From contig NC_045128.1 of NCBI RefSeq assembly GCF_007655135.1, positions 39,135,885 to 39,199,884 of the forward strand: DNA of 64,000 nucleotides, written 5' to 3'. Positions 11,240 to 21,537 of the stretch are shown here, one piece after another. A program made the translations under genes and the position numbers. The first letter of the stretch is position 1; each line of letters starts with the position of its first letter. The DNA comes from Punica granatum. Taxonomy: Eukaryota; Streptophyta; Magnoliopsida; Myrtales; Lythraceae. Below the pieces are notes generated by a model. The model was not told where the DNA came from. It did not search any database and was given only the letters and a program-made list of their open reading frames with translations.

Positions 11240-14239
11240 GATGGAATGGGTATGTCATGTCCATAAAAGTGAATGAAACGATTTACGTGAGGGAAAATTT
11301 TAAGGGATTCCATTAGGAGAAAAGTAAGGGAAGGGACTGAGAGATTTAATGGAATGGAAGACAGGTACACGTAGTGATAGTGATTGTGTGGTGGAGAAGG
11401 ACTTGGGACACCAGCCAAAGCCCTTCACTTCACTGCTGCACTGTTACACTTGCGACAAAACCGATAATTCATAACTCGTATTTTGAATTTTATTGGTATT
11501 TCATCACGTTAAATTATTTAACGGAAGATTAATGGCGGGTGTTTATCATATACCGTACTGACTTTATTAGGATTTTCTTGGTGGGTTCTTATGGAAGACC
11601 TTGGTTTACTTTTGGGACCTGACCCCGTGCCACAAGGGTCCCATGGCTTGTCCATGCAATCTTAACCATGATCGAGAAATTATTTCGTGGGTGTTAGGTG
11701 CATGTGGTAATGAGCGAAACATCTCTTTCGTTTACTTTTGCATAGTTTGGTTGGCTATCCATATCGAATTTAATTAAAATGCCCTCAAGCCCACATAACT
11801 AGCCCCAGGACATACATATAATTCCGGTCTATTGTCCACGACTTTTCTCAATAGTCTCGGCTCCGATATTATCCACCGACGTCTTACTTCACCGGCGCAT
11901 AGTACATAGCTCCTACTGAACTCATACTATGTCGGTTTAGATTATATTAATCAGTACTCCAATAAATCGCGACATCACTCAACTGATAATATACTGGCTG
12001 AGCATCTGATTCCCAACCCATTAACCGTCCATTCGGCAAGAATCTACACCTTTTGGAGTGTGGCCCCCCCGAACCTTAGATGATTATGTTCAAGAATATA
12101 CTTCCCATATCATAAAAGTAACGTATGTACTAATGGAAATCAAGTATATAAAATTTAATTGATGGACAAATTCACGGAATCCTCTTACATGGAAGCTAGG
12201 TATATCTGAGGATGCACATAAAGGCAATACGTACGTTCATCATCCCTTTGAATATACATTATGGATCCCTCGAGTTGTTCTTGTCACGTAAGCTTAATCA
12301 AGGATATCTCTGATTACTTTTCGCTTGATGAAAGAAAGTGAGAAAAGTTTTGGGGAAAGGAACAGGAAAAGCAACAGCTGATATATGTATGTATATATAT
12401 ACATATATATCCAATTTGTACATGCGGAATTTTTGGTCCTGCGGGCGGCGGATGCCAAAAAGGCTTCGGGCCCGTTTGATTTTATGATCAAATTTTAAAA
12501 TCATGATTTTGATTTTAACTCTATACACTACACAATAAAAATACACGTTTTTCAAGTCAAATTTATAATACAATCTCATTTGTCCATTTTTACGATCAAA
12601 ATCAAAATCAAAATTAAAATTACTTTAACTCTGAAACCGAACGCACTCTTCGTTTCCATGAAAATGAAATGTCATGCCCGGCCGGACCCTTTTTTTCAAA
12701 GTTCACCAACGTCCACAGATTTATTAAAGAAAAAGAAAAACAGGTTTCGGTGCAACGAGGATGTCCTATGGATCTTACGATCCCTTGGACGTATACAAAG
12801 AGAACTCTGATTTTATAAGGTGATTTAATTAGATACAGTCATCCGACAGTATAACCTTTTAGATTGGATATGAGCTTAATTGTTCATAACTCCAGTAAAA
12901 ATTAATAGTACTAACAACTGATACAAAAAAAATCTAAGAACTTTGTAATTAGGGTGAACTGACTTCAATATCCAACGAGTATTAGTCTCAGTCAGTAAGT
13001 TTCTTATTGCCTTTTATTTTTTTTTTCCTCATCCATTCCTTCAAAATAACGTTGTCTCCCTTATATTGAAAAAAAAAAAAGAATTTGGAATGATCAAATA
13101 CTCTAACCCAATGTTATGGAACAACTTGAGAGTTTCTCCGATGTATAATTAAGGAGCGAAAGTAATGCTATTAATAATGTTGCGTAACAAAAGAGAGTCA
13201 ATTCCTAGCCACGAGATATCATGTTTAATTATCGGATGAAACTTCCATTATTTATCTCTATGGCTCATTTCTTGGAATCTAAAAAGTTGCTCTCCAGGGG
13301 ACAACAAGCATCGAAGATTATCTAATGCATGCCTCGTTTTCTTTTCACCTCCTTTTCCTAATGTTATTATTCGGTATATGGCGGATTGGAAAAAGGACAA
13401 ATTGATGAGATTCAATTCAAGTCAAGAGCCCAAGAAAGCTCAAAAAAGGTGGATCAATATAGAATAAAGTGTGGGAGGAGAAAACAATTCATTGGTGGGG
13501 AATCTTCTAGCCAGGGATACATTTATATCCATTTTTTTTTTAAAAAAAAAAGGGGGTAGGAGATGAAATGCTTGGACAGCGCTAAGAAACGAATCAAAAT
13601 TAGGACATCACAGAATTTCAAGATTCATGAATGGCTCTAAAAGCTGAGCAGTTGATTTCGCTTGTTCTCGGTTGTTTTCTTCGTGCAAAAGTTCCTTCCA
13701 TCGGTTCGAGTTATCGCAGGTGCAACAACAGTTGCTAAGCACAAAATAGACTTACGCTGTCGTTCGTCCAGACACGATCAACCAGCAATGTATAACGGTC
13801 CGGGTTTCCTGAACTTGAACGCCGTCTAATCTCTCCACGAACTGGTTCAAACTATACGACATAGTCATTCCTTGATCGTGGGTGGGCCGATGAGGTCATA
13901 GAATGGTCATAGGCTTATTGGGCTGTCCAAGCACACAGTCAACACCCCAAATTCCCAGAGCTGATGGATCAGAGGCCTTCAGGGAATGATAGGAGATTAA
14001 CAAATACGTCCCCAAGGGCCGGTTTCGTTTCGTTTCGTTTCCCCCGTGCCTAGTTGACCAAGATATATCGATCGAGCTTTAGTTAGGACAGTTTTGAGAC
14101 GATGAACGGGGTAGATCATCATTGGCTGAAATACTATGCAGGCCAATATAGTGGAAAAAAGAAAAGACATTCTATCGAGGTAATAAGAATGTCGAATTTC
14201 ATTTATCCATGTGCCGGTGGATAATTGGACATAATCTTA
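11240..14239. other. Intergenic spacer
   Basis: AT-rich, with no gene I can support. It holds one MITE (12468-12648, listed separately) and a poly-T/poly-A patch around 13531-13550. Short open frames on both strands here are within what chance gives. Confidence 0.5.
12468..12648. mobile_element. Tourist-like MITE, copy 1
   Basis: An element of about 181 bases with inverted ends: GGGCCCGTTTGATTTTATG on the left and the complement of CTGAAACCGAACGCACTC on the right. TTC flanks both sides. The interior (AAAATCATGATTTTGATTTT, then a run of ATCAAAATCAAAATC) matches the copies at 37528, 54818 and 62977. It has no coding capacity. Confidence 0.7.
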
Positions 14240-15121
14240 TCAATTACTAAGAAGCAGGCATTTCCTGGGCTTGTCATTGCCTGCTAAACTTCCGGAAAAA
14301 CCAAACCCGGACTCGACATCGAATTCAACCACGAGGTCTCCGCAGTAAACCATCATGGTTGCGCCCTTCTTCCACCACCAGCTGTACTTGAACTTCATCG
14401 CCACTTCCATTGCCAGACTGAAGTTCACCTTCTTATTGCTGCTATCCAGCTCGTTCCGAACGGCATTGACCACCCTGGTGTCGGGCTGCTCCGAAGCCGA
14501 TGTCATCATCTTCAAGTCGATCACCCTTCTCGACTTTTTCCCCAGGGTCAGGGGCTCATTGTACTTCATCAACGATAAGTACCTCTGGGGATCCCTGTGG
14601 TAGATGAAGCTCCAAACCAAGGGAAGCTCGAGCCTTATATGGCTGTTCCGGTTCTCCACAACGACGTTCGCTTCCCAGTTCGCCAGCAGGACTGAGTCGT
14701 TGGAGATACTGAGATGTGATACAGAAAAGCCGGAGAGTAGGAAGTTGGGCATCCTGGGGTGCAGCGCCATTTGGATAATGATGGTGGCTGAAAGGAGCAA
14801 GACAACGAAGATGGAGATTGCCAGGAGGGCACCACGGGTGAAGCGTGACAGGCGGCGCCATTCCACTTGCCGTTGCCCATACGAAGTGCCAGGATCCGGG
14901 TATGGCCCGTGGATAGGCGGTGCCGGGGCTGGATAGGGGTAGGCGTATGGTCCAGGGCCCCTGGGGTCCCCTGGAGGGTAACCTATGACTGGAGGGTACC
15001 CCAAAGCGGGTTGCTCGTCCGTTGACAGAGCAGGATGAGGAGAGGTTGGTGCAGCAGGGTCGCGACTCGCTGCAGGTCTCACGAGTTCTATTTTCGGTTG
15101 GTCATCGGCCGAGGAAGCCAT
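14240..15121 (-). CDS. LEA_2 (hydroxyproline-rich glycoprotein-like) membrane protein
   Basis: Single exon, 293 aa from the ATG at 15121. An in-frame ATG at 15184 would add 21 residues, but MASSADD looks the more natural start. A proline-rich cytosolic tail with GYPP repeats and Pro/Tyr/Gly tracts spans about residues 20-80. It is followed by basic residues, one membrane segment at about 97-120, and a LEA_2-type domain with FSVSHLSISNDSVLLANWEAN and NRNSHIRLELP, the position where NHL proteins have NPN. Such proteins are usually plasma-membrane anchored and of unclear biochemical role. It is the third LEA_2 gene on this strand and is followed upstream by a broken relative at 15780-15930. Confidence 0.85.
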   Translation of the reverse strand: MASSADDQPKIELVRPAASRDPAAPTSPHPALSTDEQPALGYPPVIGYPPGDPRGPGPYAYPYPAPAPPIHGPYPDPGTSYGQRQVEWRRLSRFTRGALLAISIFVVLLLSATIIIQMALHPRMPNFLLSGFSVSHLSISNDSVLLANWEANVVVENRNSHIRLELPLVWSFIYHRDPQRYLSLMKYNEPLTLGKKSRRVIDLKMMTSASEQPDTRVVNAVRNELDSSNKKVNFSLAMEVAMKFKYSWWWKKGATMMVYCGDLVVEFDVESGFGFSGSLAGNDKPRKCLLLSN

Positions 15122-15779
15122 GTTATTCGCGGCAATGATGAGAGGAAGAGGAGGGAAAGAGAGAGGGCAGGGATGATTTTCCAATGTTAGGGAATGAAAT
15201 CAAACGACTGTTGATGCTTACAATGAGCTGCCAGACCATCCAACAGCAATTACTAGGAGATCTCTGCATGAGACAGGGACAATGCGATATCAAACTGTTC
15301 TAACTTCAATGTCGCCCAAATACTAAGAAAGGTTGCAAGATTTGGCCAAGTAATAATTAGCTAGTCATAGGACAAGAATCGACGGATTGATTATTTGAAA
15401 CCGGGAGACGACATAGCTGTTGGTAAGCACAACCTAAGGAAGGAGTTTGATCGGCTCGCTATGATTTAAAGATCCTACATAAAACTTTTGAAATTAGTCT
15501 AATTCGCATGTTGGGTAAGGCCTAATAGTGAAATTATCATATTATAAAAGTTTACCATTTATAAAATTATCATATTACGAAAGTCAAACGTGTGTCAAGA
15601 TCACGGACATTCCCAATCCCGCCGACTATAACATATATGCAGAAGAAAATGTCATGCAAGACTTATTGGTGAAAGGGATTTGAGGAAATCGTGGCTTCTA
15701 CGATGGGTCAAATAATAGTGCATCTTTCTCAACAAGAACTGGTGCACCTACTGGAGGCCTAGCTCGCCCCGCAGGCCCG

Positions 15780-15945
15780 CCTGTTTCTTCTGCATTAGGT
15801 GCATGATTTGCGTTGCACTGCCAAGCGTTGGCTTCCCATTTAACCAGTAGCACCGAATTGTCAGCCTTGTTAATCATGGACACTGATCCAACTGAGAATT
15901 GAAAGGTCGGGTTTCTGTACAGTGACATGTCAAGCTTACTGCAAG
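15780..15945 (-). pseudogene. LEA_2 gene fragment (broken tandem copy)
   Basis: On the minus strand the frame reads YRNPTFQFSVGSVSMINKAD, then NSVLLVKWEAN. This aligns with RMPNFLLSGFSVSHLSISN and DSVLLANWEAN of the gene at 14240. Similarity stops right after WEAN; the following residues (15698-15780) do not look like LEA_2. No membrane segment or start precedes it. It is therefore a truncated duplicate, about 40 codons of core domain, lying 660 bases upstream of its likely parent. Confidence 0.65.
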
Positions 15946-16126
15946 GTCGACGAGGACCGGTTACCAGTACTCCGATTCAGAGCAATGAAACAACATATCC
16001 AGAATTCTCGGGCTAAAGAGACGGTCCAACAACACATAGATGGATACGCCAGTAGTTGGGAGTTTAACGCTTCCAGCACATCTTTCCTTTCAGCTTTATT
16101 GCACAAGGAAAAGCGACAGATACGAT

Positions 16127-16204
16127 GCAAAATTTGAGGTTGTCATGTCTCCACCAGTTGATTACTGTTGCAAAATTGAGGTTGTCATGTCTCCACCAGT
16201 TGAT
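16127..16204. repeat. Short tandem duplication, about 37 bases x2
   Basis: The phrase GAGGTTGTCATGTCTCCACC and its flanks occur twice (16127-16163 and 16169-16204), with one base length difference. The function is unknown. Confidence 0.8.
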
Positions 16205-16803
16205 TCACGATATATTGCGCATTTCTCTAGCCATTGGATGTGTCCCAAAAATGAAGGAACTCGGACCAAAACGATAAAACCACCAACATTGAAAGAAAGT
16301 AAGCATTTCAATTACAAGTCTCGAATGTAAAGCAGAAGCAGGCCAGGAAGCCTATCAGAGCAGTAAATGACAATGAAGTTTGGCATTTTTAAGACCTGAG
16401 AGGATTCTCTCGGAAAGATTATCACAGGCAATGAACAAACAGTAGGGCCAGCAAAGAGATCATAACATAACTATTTTTAAGGGAAGGATCGATCAAGGTT
16501 AGTGAACTGCATTATACAAAGACAAACATTCTAATTCCCCACACAACCAACCGACAGTCAGCACCACATTATTCCTACAATTTACAAAGCTAAGCATGGA
16601 CTACGACTAGACAAAACAACAACAAAAGGCGGAAATGCATGAGACAAACATACCTTGTATACACTTCATAAGGAGATGCAAGTATTATATCACTACCTTT
16701 CCAAGTCCCACTTCCCAAAAGCCCAAAAGATTATTAACTCTCCTCTGAATCCTGATTATTTCCTGCGATTTTAGGACACGTGCCCGTTCAATGTAGTAGC
16801 TCA

Positions 16804-19427
16804 TCAGTACGTCCAATCATGGGGCAAGGCCATCTCAGGAGGAACTTGGTAGTGCCGTTCCTTCTCCTGCCTAGCGACCACACCGTCCGTCACGATGGAG
16901 TTCATCTGCTCAGAAATTTTAATGTCTAGTGTATTCCTTGTACCTGCTGGCAATATGAAAAAAATTGACTCGAGATTCTCCAGGGATAAATGCAAATAAG
17001 CATCTCATTACTGAATTTTCTAGTTTAAGTTGAAGCAATTAATACTCGTAGGGAGAATCACTGAGAGTCATCTTGAACGCTCTTTAGGTGCCTCTCAATT
17101 TCACATATAATTTTCTATACAACCATTTTCCCTATTATGGTACGTTATTAAGGGAAAAGAATAATCAGCTTAATCATACTCTAAGAAGAGCTTTATCTAC
17201 ACTAGGAGCATCCCAGCAACAATATACATTAGCAGAAGAAGATACATAATGATTATACAACGATATACCACTAACAAAGACATTATCCTAGAAGTACCAC
17301 CTGAGAAAGTTACCATATTATAATAATATAAGATTAATTAAAAGGCACAGTGCAAGCACTAACAATTACTTCAAGGTAATAGTACTATGTCATGTTGTCA
17401 CACAACAGACATGCCCATATCAAAGGACACTGAAGGACGTTCCCCCGACCGAATATATTTAATTAAAGGTAAGCAGGGAATTAATAAAGACATTCAGGAT
17501 CAAATGGTTGGAAATATAACCCAAACGAGAATCTCCTCAAATGAAAGCCATTGATAAGTTACTCAGAATGCAGGGATGCTATTATGTATCTTTACTAAGG
17601 AATAAAGACTTGCTTGCTAGATGCCACTACGTGCACACGTCGGATGCACATGCATAGGCTATTATGGTTTACCATATTTGTACAACCGAAGTAGCTAAAA
17701 TTGACACAATAATAGAGGTTCTCTATAGTTCGGCCATGCTAAAATAGCATCAAGTCACATTATTAACATTTAATGCCATAAAATCTCCTATATCAAGGAA
17801 TACAAGTGGGTTGAGAAAGGAGTCCAAACGAGCTGTTCGCTGGGTCTCTCATGCCCCATACTAAAACAACTTGAGATCCGAAACTGGCAACTTACTTTGT
17901 AAGATCAGCGAAGGCGACGTTACATAAGAAAAGATAACACCAGCAGCGGAAACAATAAATATGTATGTCTGTAGTTTCACATTCTAGCAACCCTGCCCAA
18001 TAGGATTCCCTGTTCCATTTGGGTTATTTACTCATCACTGACAATGGGGTTGTTCCTTATTACCCAATATCCCCATAAAAAGAGAAGTTCAAATGTGCTA
18101 AACCCAGAGAAAGCTACTGGGCACTAAATGGGAGAGTAAAGGACTGGCATGGAAGCACGACCTTTTACCACAACCAATGCAGAACAAAGAATTAATTCCT
18201 TGAAAGAGAAAGCAAGAAAGACAAGTCCTTGATGCTGACAGTATCAAGACTAGGACCCAAACCAGTTGACAGAGCTATGACAGAGCTATTTCTCACAATC
18301 GAAAAACTATCTAATCAGTGAATTTCAAACACATAATGCCTGGCGCACCAAACCCAATGAATGGGGAATTGTCTAAGGCAGTTAAAGTTTTAACATGTTT
18401 AATTAACTTGAACTTCAGTATCGACCCAACTCAGGTATTAAACGAAGTAGAGTCGCTGCTCAACTTCACCACGAGCCAGTCGATGCGGATGCAAAACATA
18501 ATCCATGTCGATAATACTATTTCCGAGACATGATTATTATTCATGAACATAAATTTAACTCGAAGAATCAACCCGTTACAGCTGAACCCGAAAAGTGAGA
18601 CTAAATAATATATATAAACAGGAAACAAATATGGTTGTCTCACCTCGTTTCCTTCTAAAATCGGAGGCTGAGGTATACGCACCAACGCGAGGAAGGAATA
18701 CGCCAGTCCCTCCACACTCCCTCCGAGACGCTCCCCGTCCCGGACAGGATATGGCCAGCTGGTTCTTGACCCGGTCCGGCAAAACCCCGGCCCGGGCTTC
18801 AACATGGCTCCCCACCTACAGCTCAGAGACGACAGCTGTCATGATAATACCCCTCGAGAGCCGTACCGAGAGTAGCAATAATAACGTTCTCCCTTACCTG
18901 TGGCATCCGAGCTCGCTGCAGAAGACGGTACTCGTCGTAGAGAAGCTTTGGAGCAACAGCGAACGGCATGCAATTACTACGGTCGTACTTGTGGTGAGCA
19001 GCGCCGAAAGTTGTCATCGCGGCGGCCAGCGGCCCTGTTGCCGGGGAAGTGATCACTGTACAGTACTGAGTAGGGCGCATAGAGTTCTGCCAAACAGGAG
19101 AAAACACGGTGAAAAGAAGGTGGAAGGGAAACACTCAAGCATGGTACCAAAAAATAAAAATAAAAATTTGACAGAGCGCGAGAGATGAAGAGAGACCTCA
19201 AAGTACTTCGGGGAAAGACTGAGAGCGGGTGGTACAGTTATACTGTCAGCGGAGGGGCGAGGTGGGAGCAAGGTGAAAGCGGAGAAGCTCCGGGAGAGTT
19301 CGTCCAAGGAAGAGAAGCGGCGAGGGCCGAGCCTCCTCCTATAGTGGGTAGCTGCGACGTCGTTGAGGAAGATGTCAGAGGGGAGCCACAGCTCGCCGTC
19401 ATCCAAGTTCGGGAGAAACTCTGCCAT
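16804..19427 (-). CDS. Uncharacterised plant protein with GTGVFLPR motif, four exons
   Basis: Exons: 19197-19427, 18898-19086, 18644-18815, 16804-16943. All junctions are GT-AG and in phase, giving 243 aa. The protein starts MAEFLPNLDDGELWLPSDIF. It has a middle part with AVAPKLLYDEYRLLQRAR, then a CGGTGVFLPRV motif, and ends in LPHDWTY. The acidic/hydrophobic N-terminus, GTGVFLPR core and DWTY-like C-terminus look like a conserved plant-only family, but I cannot name a function. No membrane segment or enzyme motif is seen. The last intron is long (1.7 kb). An ATG in the same frame 11 codons upstream exists, but MAEF fits better as the start. The sequence below 16804 is probably 3' UTR. Confidence 0.75.
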
Positions 19428-19429
19428 TT

Positions 19430-20164
19430 CTACTGTTATTATGGTGATTGTCACAAACACAGGCGCACACAGAGGGAGCTTTTTAAGCTAGCAGCTGTGT
19501 GGAGTGAGAGTAGAGTAGAGTAGAGTGAACCCTGGCAAAGGAAGAATTCAAGAGGCGGAAGCGGGGACGTTGAAGCAAACCCACCAGAAGGAGCGAGATA
19601 GAGTGAGAGAGAAATGGAGGGCTCTACTTTCAAAAATGGCGAAACGCATTCTCTCTCTCTAAAAGGTAGAGGGGGAGGGGAGATGGAGAGAGATGAAAAG
19701 TAACCGTATAGAGAGGGGGGGGGAGAGAGAAGACGGCAAGAGCTCGGGTCACGTGACGAACCTCCTCAGGCCGCCACCCTACCTATGGCCTACTGAATGG
19801 GCACCCGGTCCGAGTTTGAGGCCCCGAAGTGACCGGCTCCCCTTCCCCTCCATCACCCAATGCCAGTACTACGGCGGTTGGGGCCACCTCGCTCGCCCCC
19901 ACTCGCGGGCTCTCCAACAATCCTATCCTAATCTCTCAGGTCGGGGACTTTAGAGGGACAGGTGTCAGGTTGTCAGGGGGCTCGTGGAACTCAGGGGTAG
20001 AGTGTCGCGTGAGTACGGTGATCCGGGGAAAAAGGCTGCAACCGTAGGCGTATGGAAGGGGAAGGTAATATCTCTGCCTGCGAGGGATTACATTGCATCC
20101 CCGTATCACACTTGTCCCATCAGCGTACACGTGTCCAAAGTGACTTAGGATCCGTGTGATTTTT
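19430..20164. other. 5' flank of the four-exon gene
   Basis: A GA/CT-rich stretch (19600-19740) directly upstream of the minus-strand start at 19427 fits a 5' UTR and core promoter. The remainder to 20164 is GC-richer than the surrounding DNA. It has no gene I can support. Confidence 0.35.
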
Positions 20165-20558
20165 AGATAATAATTGAGATTATTATACTATATATTTCAT
20201 AATTTTACCGTTTCTCAAATCATTTTCATGGTTTACAAATTAATCAAAAAACTTATGATTTATATCTTATTCTAAATTTATTTCGCCGTTAATTTATTCG
20301 GTAATGAAACGTTAGTAGACTCCAAATATATTCCATGATTTTAATTTTTTCCTCAAATTTAATCTGGATAAATGGTCACAGCGACAAGAATGGTCTCACT
20401 TAAATTCCACATCAATAACACTGTTAAATATTAACAGAGAAATTAACGTCGTAATGGATTTAGAACCAGATGTAAACCATGAGCTTTTCTGTATAATTTT
20501 TAAACCATGTGATAAATTTGAGAAACGGGTGATACCATGAGATATCTAGATAATAATT
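20165..20558. mobile_element. Foldback MULE-like MITE with 11-bp target duplication
   Basis: Element 20176-20547 (372 bases) is flanked by the direct repeat AGATAATAATT (20165-20175 and 20548-20558). Its two arms of over 100 bases are imperfect inverted copies. The left arm contains ACCGTTTCTCAAATC, CATGGTTTACA and ATTTCGCCGTTAATTT; the right arm read in reverse contains CCCGTTTCTCAAATT, CATGGTTTACA and TTACGACGTTAATTTC. Long inverted arms with a 9-11-base target duplication are the Mutator-like pattern. There is no open frame. Confidence 0.7.
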
Positions 20559-20640
20559 TAACTCTACAATCAACTTTATTCTTTTCCAAATTCAACAATA
20601 TAATCATTACTATTTTGTATTTTTGTTCCATTTAATAACC

Positions 20641-20826
20641 AACATGGGTTAGTTCAAGGGGTTCAGCGCTTGTTCCGCTTAAGTAAGGTCTCGGGTTCGT
20701 GTCCTTGTGAATGCAAAAAATTCATGCTAAGAGACATTTATCGGACCGATCCGGCTAAACTGAATTAGTCGGGGCCCAATTGAACTTTCGAATACCGGAG
20801 TTCATATCGAAAAAAGAACAATAATT
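20641..20826 (+). repeat. tRNA-derived SINE, best copy in the window
   Basis: The head has GGGTTAGTTCAAGGGG (A-box-like) and GGGTTCGTGTCC (B box, close to GGTTCRANTCC), as in a RNA polymerase III promoter. A unique body follows (CATTTATCGGACCGATCCGGC, GAATTAGTCGGGGCCCAATTG), ending in CATATCGAAAAAAG. Other partial copies sit near 888, 5141, 6708 and, reversed, 8337. No protein is encoded. Confidence 0.65.
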
Positions 20827-21537
20827 TCTCACTAATACTTTTTCCTAATAATTTTTATAATTAATTTTTTAATAATAAATTTCACATATATTTCCACATC
20901 TATACATACATATATATATATATATATATTCACATATTAATATATTTATCAGCACTTGCAATCATCACACGAAACCAAGTTAGTTGGATCATAATCCAAC
21001 TAAAAAACCAAACACAAGCTTAACCTCCTCCATCTGCAATCCGTGCAATGTGAGATTAGTAATGCAAACATAACATTACAAGGAGATTTTAACATCTCAT
21101 TGGCGGTACGTTGGATTGACAGATAAATAAATGATAAATAAATAAAATCTCGAATCCAACATCTATAAAGCTGACGATATGCCAAAAGCTCCCTAACGTT
21201 ACACCTTACTATATGATTTATGGATTTTTTTTTGCTTTAATGGATTTTTATCTCATATAGAACAAGTCCATTCAATTTCGCCATATAGTACAAAAAATAA
21301 TTTTTTTATGTCTCAATAGTGCTGTGAGTAAAAACCCATAACCTCGAAATCCAAAAAACCAAGCCGGACCGATTCGAAAACCAACACAAGAGAACCCGAT
21401 TGCTAATTTGGGCGTGTATGCTCTTTGATTTTTGGTCTCGATTTGGGTTAGGAGTGCTTGGTTTTGGTTTGATGATGCGGTTTTTGGTTTAAACCATAAC
21501 CAAACCATAATTTCGATATTTGAAAAATGAAAATTGT

